Of a stretch of DNA of 64,000 nucleotides, positions 33,765 through 42,530 are shown piece by piece. Origin of the DNA: Pseudomonas sp. JAI120 (lineage in GTDB: Bacteria > Pseudomonadota > Gammaproteobacteria > Pseudomonadales > Pseudomonadaceae); assembly GCF_014207255.1 (NCBI RefSeq), contig NZ_JACHCZ010000002.1, positions 62,001 through 126,000 of the forward strand. Reading direction: 5' to 3'. A model generated the notes under the pieces. The model ran no database searches. It saw only the letters and a program-made list of their open reading frames with translations, and had not been told where the DNA came from. The translations under genes and the position numbers were made by a program. Every line of letters begins with the position of its first letter. Positions within the stretch are counted from its first letter, which is position 1.

Positions 33765-34945
33765 CAAAGATTCCTGCTCAACACCAATAGGGCGATATCA
33801 TCCGGCATCTCCCCTAGCGTGGCCAATCCAAAAACCTGCCGCAGGCCATCCAGGCTGCCGCCCGCCGACTTGACCTTTTGGGGCAAGGCGGCTTCTTTCT
33901 CTTTGAGTGTAGGCTCTGGAAGAAGGTCCAGGATGCCATCGGACATCAGCGTCAGGCTGAACGTCGGCGGCAGCTCCAGGATGTGGTCTTCATAGGTGGC
34001 TTCATTGAACAAGCCTACGGGCAGACCACGCCCTTCCAAGTAACGCACACTGTCGGGAGTGTATAAAACAGGCATCGGCAGGTGACCGCCGATGCTGTAG
34101 GTCAAAAGACCGGTTTCTTCATCAATCACGCCGCCCACCATCGTCACGTGCTTGCCCAGCTTGCAGCTGATCAGGCCTCGGTTGATGTGGCCCAGCACCT
34201 CGGAGGGGGTGAACTCCGGCAAGGTGCCATTGCGCTTGGATTCGAATAACAACCGTGTGGTCATGAACTTCAACAACACGGTGACAAAAGCAGAGGAAGC
34301 TCCATGGCCGGAGACATCGGCCAGGTAGAACGCGACACGACGCTCGTCTACACGGAAATAATCGACAAAATCGCCCGACAGATACAACGACGGGATGATC
34401 TGGTGAGCAAACTGGAATTCGTCGATGCTCCAGGGGCTGACCGGCAGCATGTTCATCTGCACCTGGCGACCGGCGTTCTGGTCTTCCTGGAGCAGGTTAA
34501 GGCTGGCTTCGAGTTCGCGGTTGGCGGTTTCGAGCTTTTCGCGGTAGCGCTGGTTCTCTACCAGCAGGCGCGCACGATCCAAGGCGCGGCGCACAGAGTG
34601 CTCCAGTACCGCCAGGTCTTCGAGGGGCTTGATCAGGTAGTCGGCAGCGCCCAGACGCAACGCCTCGACGGCATCGTTCATGACGCCCGCACCGGACACG
34701 ACAATCACCGGCGTCTGCGGGGCAAGCTCAGTCACCTGGCGAATCAGCTCCAGGCCGCCCATCTGGGGCATGCGCAGGTCGCAGATCACGAGGTCGGGCT
34801 GGTCGCGCTCGAATACCTGGAGACCCTGTTGGCCATTACTGGCCTGCAGGACGCTGAAGCCACTGTCTTCCAAGTAGGCCGCAAGGCTCGCGCGCACTAC
34901 TTCGTCGTCATCGATTATCAGCAGCGTGGCACTGGTTTTTTGCAT
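33764..34945 (-). CDS. rssB: Response regulator RssB with PP2C-type phosphatase domain
   Basis: This 393-residue protein has an N-terminal receiver domain (phospho-acceptor Asp56 in LVICDLRMPQMGG, Lys in YLIKPLEDL), a coiled-coil linker (about 125-165) and a SpoIIE/RsbU-type PP2C phosphatase. The metal-binding motifs are intact: GDFVDYF, LADVSGHGASSAF, LMSDGILDL and MPDDIALLVL. In E. coli RssB the phosphatase part is degenerate and the protein delivers RpoS to ClpXP. Here the domain appears catalytically complete and probably acts on the adjacent RssC. It diverges from the PilZ gene across about 276 bp. Confidence 0.88.
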   Translation of the reverse strand: MQKTSATLLIIDDDEVVRASLAAYLEDSGFSVLQASNGQQGLQVFERDQPDLVICDLRMPQMGGLELIRQVTELAPQTPVIVVSGAGVMNDAVEALRLGAADYLIKPLEDLAVLEHSVRRALDRARLLVENQRYREKLETANRELEASLNLLQEDQNAGRQVQMNMLPVSPWSIDEFQFAHQIIPSLYLSGDFVDYFRVDERRVAFYLADVSGHGASSAFVTVLLKFMTTRLLFESKRNGTLPEFTPSEVLGHINRGLISCKLGKHVTMVGGVIDEETGLLTYSIGGHLPMPVLYTPDSVRYLEGRGLPVGLFNEATYEDHILELPPTFSLTLMSDGILDLLPEPTLKEKEAALPQKVKSAGGSLDGLRQVFGLATLGEMPDDIALLVLSRNL

Positions 34946-35221
34946 GTGGGCAAACGGCGCCAGAATTAGGTTGGCGTAGGCGGCTCGGCAATGGCCGGAC
35001 TCACGTACTGGATTCGCTTTCTAGCCTCTCTGTCCTACAACGCAATGGGATTTTTCCCATGCACAACCGTAAAGCAGAGGTGCCCTTCTAAGGCGCAGAC
35101 GGTACTCCCATCCGCCAGGGGTTTCAAGCTCATGCCGATGGTCGCCGGGCGTCTTTACATCGCAAATCACCGGGAGTTATAAGAACAGCCAAGACCACAA
35201 CACAAAGTAAGGATGGAACCG

Positions 35222-35518
35222 ATGGGTGAACACGAGCGCGACTACGCCGAAAAACGCGATTTCATCCGCATGCGGGTGGATGCCGAAGTATCGTTGCTCC
35301 ACGAAGGCCAGGAGTTTGCCGGGGTTTGTGTGGACCTTTCCAGCTCCGGGATGCAGGTGCAGGCACCGCGCCAGTTCACCGTGGGGGACCTGCTCACCGT
35401 GCGCATTGATTCAGAGCACGCGGCGCTCAAGGGTCTGGAGGCTGACACGGAAGTGGTCTGGACCAAAACGGCGAGCGACGGGCAACAACTGGGGCTTAAG
35501 ATCCTGAAAATGCGCTGA
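35222..35518 (+). CDS. PilZ-domain cyclic-di-GMP-binding protein (small)
   Basis: This single PilZ domain has about 98 residues. The c-di-GMP motifs are visible as YAEKRDFIRMRVD (R-x3-R) and DLSSSGMQV (D/N-x-S-x2-G). It is presumably a cytoplasmic c-di-GMP effector. ATG 35222 has AAGGA 8 nt upstream, whereas the ATG at 35213 directly abuts that site. It is divergent from rssB and ends in a strong terminator, so it is a single-gene unit. Partner unknown. Confidence 0.87.
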   Translation: MGEHERDYAEKRDFIRMRVDAEVSLLHEGQEFAGVCVDLSSSGMQVQAPRQFTVGDLLTVRIDSEHAALKGLEADTEVVWTKTASDGQQLGLKILKMR

Positions 35519-35529
35519 AACCCGCGCAC

Positions 35530-35560
35530 AAAAAAGGCGACCGCCAAGTCGCCTTTTTTT
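35530..35560. terminator. Bidirectional Rho-independent terminator
   Basis: AAAAAGGCGAC pairs with GTCGCCTTTTT, with A- and T-runs on the two sides, between the convergent PilZ and mlaA genes. Confidence 0.92.
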
Positions 35561-35579
35561 CATTTCAAAACATCACAGC

Positions 35580-36269
35580 TTAAAAGTCGTCGACGACCTT
35601 GCCGTCCTTGACCTTGAACTCGCGGTTCTGCAGGTAAGCATTGCGGATAAAGGTGTACTTGTCGCCGGTGATCAGCTTCTCGCTGTCGAGCAGGCTGGCA
35701 CGGGTGTCAACGATGTTCAGGCCCATGGTGCTGTTGCGCCAGCCGATATCGTTCATATAGCGGTACGGTTGGGTGTAGCTGTCCACGTATTTGGACGGCG
35801 CGTCACGCAAGGTGCTCGGGCCCAGCAGCGGGATCATCACGTAGGGACCGCTGCCCACGCCCCAGTAACCCAGGGTCTGGCCGAAGTCTTCATCACTGCG
35901 TTGCAGCCCCATTTTGGTGCCTACGTCGATAAAGCCCAGCACGCCGAAGGTGGTGTTAACCAGCAAGCGCGCAGTGTCGACCCCGGCATTGTGGGGTTTG
36001 AGCTGCAGCACGTTGTTGGCCAGGTTGCCGACGTCACCGATATTGCGGAAGAAGTTATGGATACCATCTTCGACAAATTGCGGGGTGATCCACTGATAGC
36101 CTTGGGCCAATGGCTTGAGGGCGTAGGTATCAACGGTGTCGTTGAAGGTGAAGATCGGGCGGTTGACGCTTTCCCATGGATCATCTTCCGATGCAGCCTG
36201 TGCAGCGAAAGGCGCCAGCAGGACAGTGGCACACACCGACAGCTGAGCGAAGTAGTGGCTCCAGCGCAT
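35580..36269 (-). CDS. mlaA: Outer-membrane lipid asymmetry protein MlaA/VacJ
   Basis: This 229-residue MlaA/VacJ protein removes misplaced phospholipids from the outer leaflet of the outer membrane and hands them to MlaC. The conserved region runs from DPWESVNRPIFTFND through GNLANNVLQLK and GVLGFIDVGTKMGL to GYWGVGSGPYVMIPLLGPS. The signal sequence ends in AAQA-ASEDDP with no Cys at a usable lipobox position, unlike E. coli MlaA, which is a lipoprotein. No other mla genes are adjacent, the usual state for mlaA. Confidence 0.92.
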   Translation of the reverse strand: MRWSHYFAQLSVCATVLLAPFAAQAASEDDPWESVNRPIFTFNDTVDTYALKPLAQGYQWITPQFVEDGIHNFFRNIGDVGNLANNVLQLKPHNAGVDTARLLVNTTFGVLGFIDVGTKMGLQRSDEDFGQTLGYWGVGSGPYVMIPLLGPSTLRDAPSKYVDSYTQPYRYMNDIGWRNSTMGLNIVDTRASLLDSEKLITGDKYTFIRNAYLQNREFKVKDGKVVDDF

Positions 36270-36464
36270 AGCTTTTGCTCCTTGAATGGTCTGTCATGGG
36301 CGCTATGCCCTGAATAAGGCCGTCAGTATATGACGGAAGTGTCCAATTAGGCAGCTTCTAGGAATCGTCCTAACACAAATGGACAATTTTCCTACAATTA
36401 ACCCGCCTGTCATCTACTTGTCATCCTGCCCCGATAGCGTCACAGCTATTTCAGGGATGTCGAC

Positions 36465-37073
36465 ATGCCTCACGCCGAGATAGCCATCGCCAACGCGCCC
36501 GCCTTGACTGCCGTTCTGTTTGGCCTGAGTGGTTGCCTGGTGGACTTTGGTTCCCAGGCGCGCACCGATTCACCCTCCCTGCACTCCCAAGCCACACCCG
36601 GCGCCCTGAAAATCCTGCGCAGCCTCAAGGAACAAGGCATCCCCTGTGCCTGGCTGGATGAACTGCCGCCTTCGGTGACCACACCACTGGCCGCCGTACT
36701 GCCCGGCTGGCTCAAGGCCGCATCCCCCTCATCGATCCGCTGGCCCGCCCCTCATGCGTGCTGGCAAGCCTTGATGGAACTCAACATTGAACGCCTGGAA
36801 GGTTGCGTACTGGTCAGCGGCGAACCACGCTTGCTGCAATCGGGGTTGAATGCCGGTTTGTGGACCATTGGCCTGGCGTCCTGTGGTTCGCTGTGCGGCC
36901 TGGCGCCTGAGCAGTGGCAGGCGCTGAGCGACAAGGAACGCGAGCACAAGCGCGGCAAAGCCACCGTTGAGCTCTATGGGCTGGGGGTACACTCGGTGAT
37001 CGATCACCTCGGGGAACTCGGCACCTGCCTGGCCGACATCAGCCTGCGCCAGCTCAAAGGCGAGAAGCCCTGA
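36465..37073 (+). CDS. Phosphonatase-like HAD-fold protein lacking the nucleophile Asp
   Basis: This 202-residue protein resembles phosphonoacetaldehyde hydrolase (PhnX) in outline. It has a first strand with VDFGS, a helix with PGALKILRSLKEQGIP, and a late GLNAGLWTIGLASCGSLCGL segment. Motif I reads AVLFGLSGCLVDFGS, so the catalytic Asp of PhnX (LDWAGT) is Phe19 here, and ordinary HAD chemistry is unlikely. It is preceded by a potential promoter region after the divergent mlaA. It may be a binding or regulatory derivative; function is unknown. Confidence 0.7.
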   Translation: MPHAEIAIANAPALTAVLFGLSGCLVDFGSQARTDSPSLHSQATPGALKILRSLKEQGIPCAWLDELPPSVTTPLAAVLPGWLKAASPSSIRWPAPHACWQALMELNIERLEGCVLVSGEPRLLQSGLNAGLWTIGLASCGSLCGLAPEQWQALSDKEREHKRGKATVELYGLGVHSVIDHLGELGTCLADISLRQLKGEKP

Positions 37074-37183
37074 TCAAGATCATGCACAGTCGGCGCCCGT
37101 GGATTAATCTACAGGTCACCCCGTAGACCTTTCACGGCGTGCCGTGGTCTATGCCAGTGCCTATCGATAAAAGGAAGAACGTC

Positions 37184-37450
37184 ATGCCTGATCGCAAAAA
37201 ACTGGAAGAACAGGTCGAGATCCTGCGCGGGCAGCTGGAACAGGAACCCCCGCTGTCGGAAGAAAAACGTGAAGCGCTGCAAGCCTTGATTGCCAAGTTT
37301 GAATTGCAACTTGAACTTGAACCGGCCACTCAGACGCCGAGTATTTCCGACGATGTGAGTCAAGCTGCCATAGAGTTCGACGCTGAGCACCCGGTGATTT
37401 CCGGGACACTGCGCAATATCATGATCACCTTGGGCAACATGGGGATCTGA
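37184..37450 (+). CDS. DUF4404-family protein
   Basis: This 88-residue acidic protein starts MPDRKKLEEQVEILRGQL. Its N-terminal half is a likely coiled coil (heptad Leu/Ile), followed by a Pro-rich spacer and a conserved C-terminus (AIEFDAEHPVISGTLRNIM). This is the DUF4404 family of unknown function. ATG 37184 has AAGGAA 6-7 nt upstream; the earlier in-frame start at 37139 lacks one. Confidence 0.85.
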   Translation: MPDRKKLEEQVEILRGQLEQEPPLSEEKREALQALIAKFELQLELEPATQTPSISDDVSQAAIEFDAEHPVISGTLRNIMITLGNMGI

Positions 37451-37477
37451 CCCGAACCCAAGCCTGGCGCAGAACCA

Positions 37478-37511
37478 AAAGGTAGGAGAGGGCCTGCCCC
37501 CTCCCACCTTT
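37478..37511. repeat. REP-derived hairpin / terminator
   Basis: AAAGGTAGGAGAGGG and CCCCCTCCCACCTTT form an imperfect long stem with a 4-nt loop in the short convergent gap between DUF4404 and queF. The right arm resembles the REP motif. Confidence 0.7.
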
Positions 37512-37513
37512 GC

Positions 37514-38344
37514 TTACTGACGGGCCAGGCGCACGTTCTGGAACGCCACATCCTCAGTACTGCGGTAAGGATTGATATCCAACCCACCCCGCCGCACATA
37601 GCGCGCATACACCGTCAACTTCTCCGGCTTCAGCAAACGCTGCAGGTCGAGGAAAATGCGCTCCACGCACTGTTCATGGAAATCCGAGTGCTGGCGAAAG
37701 CTCACCAGGTATTCCAGCAAACTCCCGTGATCCAACGCCGCACCGCGGTACTCCACCACAACGCTGCCCCAGTCGGGCTGGCTGGTGACCGGGCAGTTGG
37801 ACTTGAGCAGGTGGCTGTGCACGCTCTCCTCGACAATGCGCGAGTCATCGCAACGCAGCAGCTCCGGGCGTGGGTGTTCGTAGTTGCTGACACTGATATC
37901 CAGATCATCAATGCACACGCCCGGCAACGCCATCACGCCTTCGGCCTCAATGTCGGCCAAGCTGCGGATACGCACGGTAACAGGCTTGCCGGCGGCGGCA
38001 CTGAGGTCGGTACGCAGGGTCGCTTCCAGGCTTTGCACATCGGCAAACGCGGTCTGGTTGAGCGAGTTGAGATACAGCTTGAACGACTTGGACTCGATGA
38101 TGTTCGGCGAGTCGGCCGGGATGCTGAACTCACCGATGGCCACCACCGGCTTGCCCGACGGCAGCAACCAGGACAACTCGAAGCAGTTCCAGAAGTCCAC
38201 GCCCTTGTACGGCAGGGTCTCGGCGCTCAGGCCCAGCTCGGTCCATTTGGCGGCGCGTGGAATCGGGAACAGCAACGAAGGGGTGTAGGTGGAGATGTAT
38301 TCACTGGACTTGCCCAGCGGCGAATGTTCGGCTGCGGGATGCAT
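37514..38344 (-). CDS. queF: NADPH-dependent 7-cyano-7-deazaguanine reductase QueF
   Basis: This 276-residue type-II (long) QueF reduces preQ0 to preQ1 in queuosine tRNA-modification synthesis. The QueF signature [11 protein letters not shown] is in the N-terminal half, and the catalytic Cys is in [16 protein letters not shown], with the substrate-binding Glu in [10 protein letters not shown]. It is the same gene that precedes the copper cluster in P. aeruginosa. The starting ATG lies about 50 bp before the cupredoxin gene stop. Confidence 0.96.
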   Translation of the reverse strand: MHPAAEHSPLGKSSEYISTYTPSLLFPIPRAAKWTELGLSAETLPYKGVDFWNCFELSWLLPSGKPVVAIGEFSIPADSPNIIESKSFKLYLNSLNQTAFADVQSLEATLRTDLSAAAGKPVTVRIRSLADIEAEGVMALPGVCIDDLDISVSNYEHPRPELLRCDDSRIVEESVHSHLLKSNCPVTSQPDWGSVVVEYRGAALDHGSLLEYLVSFRQHSDFHEQCVERIFLDLQRLLKPEKLTVYARYVRRGGLDINPYRSTEDVAFQNVRLARQ

Positions 38345-38410
38345 GGCGGAAACCTGGCTAAATAAACCGCGCCAGTCTACCAGCCTTTGCCACCGCCCTT
38401 AAGAAACGCC

Positions 38411-38932
38411 TTACTCAACGGTCAGCTTGCCGACCATGCCCGCCTGGTAATGACCGGGGAGGTTGCAGGCAAACTCCAGGCCGGTGGCCTTGGTGAACGT
38501 CCAGGTCAGCTCAGCGGTCTTGCCGGGCTCCACCAATACGCTGTTGGGATCGTCGTGCTTCATGCCGCCCATTTCACCGTGGCCCATGGCACTGTGATCC
38601 ATCTTGCCCATCCCCGTGGAGGTGAGCATGCCGCTGGCCTGCATCTGCAACATTTCCTTCTGGTGTTCGGCGTGCATCGCCGCGTCACCGAGGTTGAATT
38701 CATGCAACAACTGACCTTTGTTGATCAGTACAAAGCGCACCGTCTCACCGGCCTTGACGTCCAGGGACTTGGGCGAAAAGGAAATATCCTGCAGCGTCAC
38801 TTCCACAGTACGCGTGGCCTTTTCAGTCGGTGCCGGCTGGCCGAACGCGTAGGTATGGGCCGCATCCGCCATGGCATCGAAACTCAACGCCAACAGGCAG
38901 CCCGCCAACAACAGGGGTGTACGCAATGCCAT
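38411..38932 (-). CDS. Copper-inducible cupredoxin (plastocyanin-like) with Met-rich insert
   Basis: This periplasmic cupredoxin of about 173 residues has a signal peptide (MALRTPLLLAGCLLALSFDAMA). Type-1 copper ligands are visible as His in GQLLHEFNLG and Cys, His and Met in FACNLPGHYQAGM. Between them is a Met/His-rich insert (about residues 85-130, with MDHSAMGHGEMGGMKH) likely to bind extra copper ions. ATG 38932 starts the signal; the frame to 38956 is an extension. It is divergent from copRS with a CopR box between them, matching the CopR-controlled cupredoxin of P. aeruginosa. It probably buffers or detoxifies periplasmic copper. Confidence 0.88.
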   Translation of the reverse strand: MALRTPLLLAGCLLALSFDAMADAAHTYAFGQPAPTEKATRTVEVTLQDISFSPKSLDVKAGETVRFVLINKGQLLHEFNLGDAAMHAEHQKEMLQMQASGMLTSTGMGKMDHSAMGHGEMGGMKHDDPNSVLVEPGKTAELTWTFTKATGLEFACNLPGHYQAGMVGKLTVE

Positions 38933-39008
38933 CTCGATTCTCCAAAAAGTGTGCAATCTGCTTGGACAGCACTCTAAGAGTGCGCCGCTGCCAGCCAGCT
39001 GACTGCTA

Positions 39009-39024
39009 GATTACAACTTTGTCA
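39009..39024. promoter_or_regulatory. CopR box
   Basis: GATTACAACTTTGTCA (complement TGACAAAGTTGTAATC) matches the TGACA-N4-TGTAAT form of the copper-responsive CopR operator. It lies between the divergent cupredoxin and copR genes, 77 bp and 67 bp from the respective starts. Confidence 0.75.
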
Positions 39025-39090
39025 GGTTGCGCCCTTCCCCTGGCCCCCAAGGTATAAAGCCCCCTCGTTAACTGTTGCCAAGAGCCGCCC

Positions 39091-39771
39091 ATGAAATTGC
39101 TGATCGTCGAAGACCAACCGAAAACCGGCCACTATCTGCGCCAAGGCCTGGCCGAGGCTGGTTTCACCACCGAACTTGTGGCCGACGGCACCAGCGGCCA
39201 GCACCTGGCGCTGACCGGCGATTATGACCTGTTGATCCTGGATGTGATGCTGCCCGGTCGCGACGGTTGGCAAATCCTGCAAGCGGTGCGCAGTGCCGGC
39301 CTGGAGATCCCGGTGCTGTTTCTGACCGCCCGGGATGCCGTGGAAGACCGTGTGCATGGCCTGGAACTGGGCGCCGACGATTACCTGGTCAAGCCCTTCG
39401 CCTTCTCCGAACTGCTGGCGCGTATACGCAGCCTGTTGCGCCGTGGCAGCAGTACGCCGCAGGAAACCGCCCTGCAACTGGCCGACCTGCGCCTGGACCT
39501 GATCCGCCGCCGCGTCGAACGGGAGGGCCAGCGCATCGACCTCACCGCCAAGGAGTTCTCCCTGCTGGAACTGCTGCTGCGCCGCCAGGGCGAAGTACTG
39601 CCCAAGTCGCTGATTGCCTCCCAGGTGTGGGACATGAATTTCGACAGTGACACCAACATCATCGAAGTCGCGATCCGGCGTCTGCGCCTGAAAGTCGACG
39701 ATCCCTTCCCCACCCAACTGATCCATACCGTGCGCGGCATGGGTTATGTACTGGAGGAGCGGAGCCATTGA
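39091..39771 (+). CDS. copR: Copper response regulator CopR (OmpR family)
   Basis: This 226-residue OmpR/PhoB-type regulator has a receiver domain (Asp51 in [14 protein letters not shown], Lys in [10 protein letters not shown]) and a winged-helix DNA-binding domain ([21 protein letters not shown]). The sequence and the adjacent sensor and divergent cupredoxin gene identify the copper-responsive CopR/PcoR group. It should bind the box at 39009-39024 to activate copper-tolerance genes and its own operon. Its stop overlaps the copS start (TTGA). Confidence 0.92.
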   Translation: MKLLIVEDQPKTGHYLRQGLAEAGFTTELVADGTSGQHLALTGDYDLLILDVMLPGRDGWQILQAVRSAGLEIPVLFLTARDAVEDRVHGLELGADDYLVKPFAFSELLARIRSLLRRGSSTPQETALQLADLRLDLIRRRVEREGQRIDLTAKEFSLLELLLRRQGEVLPKSLIASQVWDMNFDSDTNIIEVAIRRLRLKVDDPFPTQLIHTVRGMGYVLEERSH

Positions 39772-41123
39772 TCCAGCGTCTGTCCCTGGCCAGCCGCCTG
39801 GCCCTGCTGTTTGCAGCGTGCACTGCGGTGGTCTCGTTGCTTGCGGGCGTACTCTTTAACCGTGCCAGCGAGGCGCACTTCATTGAATTGGACCAGCAGC
39901 AACTCGACAGCCAGTTGGTAGCGCTGCGCAGTACCTTGCAGGGGGTCAACTCGCCTGCGTTGTTTGCCCAGCGCGAGCAACAGTTGCGCGTGGAGCTCAA
40001 TCGCCAGCCCGAACTCGCCCTGCGTATAACCGCAGGCGGCCAGCGTTGGCTTGATGATGCGCCCGGCGTCACACTGCCCGAGGGCCCTGGACTGCATAGC
40101 CTGCAAAACGCCGGGACCGACTACCGCGTCTACAACGTGCCGCTGATGGCGGGCCAACCCGACTCGCCGCAACTCAGCCTGGTGCTCGACATCACCCACC
40201 ACCAGCACTTCCTGCAACGCATGCAGCATTTGATCTGGCTCACCGTCGGTCTCTCCGCCCTCGCCACCGCCGTGCTCGGTGCCTGGGCTGCACGCAGTGG
40301 CTTGCGCCCGTTGCGGCGCATGGGCGAAGTGGCTGCCGGTGTTTCGGCCCACTCCTTGACCCAGCGTCTGCCTCAACAGCAAATGCCGGCGGAATTGGCC
40401 GAACTGGCCCAGGCCTTCAATGCCATGCTGGGGCGTTTGGACGATGCATTCCAACGCCTGTCGGCCTTCTCCGCCGACATTGCCCATGAACTGCGCACGC
40501 CTCTGTCGAACCTCCTGACCCAGACCCAAGTCATCCTGACCCAACCGCGCCCCTTGGAGGATTACCGCGAAGCGCTGCACAGCAACTTGGAAGAGCTGCA
40601 ATGGATGGCGCAGTTGGTGAATGACATGCTGTACCTGGCCAAGGCGGACCACGGCTTGCTGATACCCAAGTGCGAGCCGTTGGCGCTGGCGAATGAAGTG
40701 GAGACGTTGCTGGAGTTTTTCGCGTTGCTGGCAGAAGACGCACAGGTCTCGCTGGTACGCGAAGGCAGCGCGCAAACAGCCGGCGATCGCGGCATGCTGC
40801 GCCGAGCCCTGTCGAACCTGCTGGATAACGCCCTCAGGTTTACCCCGGCCGGCGGCCAAGTGCGCGTGCGGATGGTTGAAGGCGTAAGGGGCGTGACAGT
40901 GACGGTAGAGAACAGCGGGGAAGGTATTCCAGCGGACGTGCTACCGAGGTTGTTCGACCGATTCTACCGCGCCGACCCGGCGCGCCATGAAGGCAGCAGC
41001 GAGCATGCAGGACTGGGGTTGGCGATTACCCAGTCGATTGTGCAGGCCCATGGTGGGAGGATTTTTTGTGAATCCGGGGCGGGGTGGACAAGGTTTGTGA
41101 TTGAGTTGCCGAAGGTAAATTGA
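39768..41123 (+). CDS. copS: Copper sensor histidine kinase CopS
   Basis: This 451-residue inner-membrane sensor has TM1 at about 10-31, a periplasmic sensor region of about 120 residues with a paired His motif DITHHQHF before TM2 (about 155-175), and a HAMP domain. The dimerisation domain contains the H-box [13 protein letters not shown] (His240), and the ATPase domain carries [15 protein letters not shown] and GLGLAI. It begins with TTG, overlapping the copR stop. It should phosphorylate CopR in response to periplasmic copper. A BIME follows 18 nt after its stop. Confidence 0.92.
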   Translation: MIQRLSLASRLALLFAACTAVVSLLAGVLFNRASEAHFIELDQQQLDSQLVALRSTLQGVNSPALFAQREQQLRVELNRQPELALRITAGGQRWLDDAPGVTLPEGPGLHSLQNAGTDYRVYNVPLMAGQPDSPQLSLVLDITHHQHFLQRMQHLIWLTVGLSALATAVLGAWAARSGLRPLRRMGEVAAGVSAHSLTQRLPQQQMPAELAELAQAFNAMLGRLDDAFQRLSAFSADIAHELRTPLSNLLTQTQVILTQPRPLEDYREALHSNLEELQWMAQLVNDMLYLAKADHGLLIPKCEPLALANEVETLLEFFALLAEDAQVSLVREGSAQTAGDRGMLRRALSNLLDNALRFTPAGGQVRVRMVEGVRGVTVTVENSGEGIPADVLPRLFDRFYRADPARHEGSSEHAGLGLAITQSIVQAHGGRIFCESGAGWTRFVIELPKVN

Positions 41124-41141
41124 TGCAAGCCGGGCCGGCCC

Positions 41142-41217
41142 TATCGGGGGCAAGCCCCCTCCCACACTGTGATCTGTGAATACATTCAAATGTGGGAGGG
41201 GCTTGCCCCCGATAGCG
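41142..41217. repeat. BIME: two inverted REP elements
   Basis: CTATCGGGGGCAAGCCCCCT continues into CCCACA, then a 17-bp loop with GTGAATACATTCAA, then the mirror arm ending in CGATAGC. It lies between the convergent copS and lolE genes. The loop is shared with the element at 48142-48217. Confidence 0.92.
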
Positions 41218-41227
41218 AACTTAAAGA

Positions 41228-42472
41228 CTACGAATACCTAAGGGCATGCGCCGGCTCAATCTTCGCCGCCCGATACGCCGGGTAAATCGTCGCCAGGAAG
41301 CTCAACACAAACCCGGCCGTACAAATCAGCACCACATCTCCACCTTGCAATTCCGAAGGCAGGTTGCTGACGAAGTACACGTCCGAACTGAAGATATGCT
41401 GCCCGCTCACCCGCTCCAGCCAGCCCACCAGTTCACTCACGTTCAGCGCGGCAATCACGCCCAGCACGCCGCCGATCAGGGTGCCGACAATGCCGATCAC
41501 CGTGCCCTGGACCATGAAGATCGCCATGATCTGCCGTGGCGTGGCGCCGATGGTACGCAGGATCGCGATGTCCGCGCCCTTGTCGTTCACCACCATGATC
41601 AGCGTGGCGATGATGTTGAACGCCGCGACGGCGACGATCATCAGCAACAACAGGCCGATCATGGTCTTTTCCATCTTCATCGCGCTGAACAGGCTGCCCT
41701 GGGTGTGAGTCCAGTCATCGGGCTTGTAGCCGCTGCCCAGGCTGGCGGCGATATCTGCCGAGACCTTGGGCGCTGCGTACAGGTCTTTCAACGCCAGGCG
41801 CACGCTCTGCACCTGGTTCGGCTGCCAATGCTGTATCTCGGCGGCGTCAGCCATGTGGATCAGGGCCATGGAGCCATCCAGCTCGGCGCCGACCTTGAAG
41901 ATACCCACTACGTTCAGACGCTGCATGCGCGGGGTGATCCCCCCCGGCGCGCTGCTGATTTCCGGGACGATCAGGGTCAGTTTGTCACCCACATTCAGGC
42001 GAAAACGCCGGGCAGTGATTTCGCCGACCACCACGCCGAACTCGCCAGGCTTCAGGTCTTCCAGTTTGCCCTGCACGATATGCTGGGCCACGATCGACAC
42101 CTTGCCTTCCTGGGCCGGGTCGACGCCGCTGATCTCGATCGGCTGCATCGCGCCCTTGTAGGAAAACATGCCGTCCATCTGCGTGAACGGTACGGCGGCA
42201 GTCACTTGCGGATTCTTCATCGCCGCAGCGGCCACCGGCTGCCAATCATCGATCGGGTTCACCCCGACGATGGTGGCGTGGGGCACCATGCCAAGGATGC
42301 GCGAGCTCATTTCGCGCTGGAAGCCGTTCATCACCGACAGCACCACGATCATCGCCAGCACGCCCAGGGCGAGGCCGATCATCGAGGTCATCGAGATAAA
42401 CGAAACAAAACGGTTGCGGCGCTTGGCGCGGGTATAGCGCGTGCCGATGAAAATCGATAACGGTCTGAACAT
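41228..42472 (-). CDS. lolE: Lipoprotein-releasing ABC permease LolE
   Basis: This 414-residue inner-membrane permease of the LolCDE complex extracts mature lipoproteins from the inner membrane for transfer to LolA. TM1 lies near residues 22-48 ([21 protein letters not shown]), followed by a large periplasmic domain (about 50-270) and three C-terminal membrane segments with the FtsX-type core (VVNDKGADIAILRTIGATPRQIM). It is paralogous to LolC at 43222-44472, with nearly identical N-termini. Order lolC-lolD-lolE is standard; a hairpin lies between lolD and lolE. Confidence 0.93.
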   Translation of the reverse strand: MFRPLSIFIGTRYTRAKRRNRFVSFISMTSMIGLALGVLAMIVVLSVMNGFQREMSSRILGMVPHATIVGVNPIDDWQPVAAAAMKNPQVTAAVPFTQMDGMFSYKGAMQPIEISGVDPAQEGKVSIVAQHIVQGKLEDLKPGEFGVVVGEITARRFRLNVGDKLTLIVPEISSAPGGITPRMQRLNVVGIFKVGAELDGSMALIHMADAAEIQHWQPNQVQSVRLALKDLYAAPKVSADIAASLGSGYKPDDWTHTQGSLFSAMKMEKTMIGLLLLMIVAVAAFNIIATLIMVVNDKGADIAILRTIGATPRQIMAIFMVQGTVIGIVGTLIGGVLGVIAALNVSELVGWLERVSGQHIFSSDVYFVSNLPSELQGGDVVLICTAGFVLSFLATIYPAYRAAKIEPAHALRYS

Positions 42473-42497
42473 TCGCGGGCACCGTTGGAAAAATAGA

Positions 42498-42522
42498 AAA
42501 CCCGGCGTCAGGCACCGGGCTT
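42498..42522 (-). terminator. Terminator-like hairpin between lolD and lolE
   Basis: Read leftward, the stem CCCGG/CCGGG extends to AAGCCCGG/CCGGGTTT around a 9-nt loop and is followed by TTTTC. It lies inside the lol operon, 9 nt after the lolD stop, and could attenuate lolE expression. Confidence 0.55.
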
Positions 42523-42530
42523 GAAACAGG

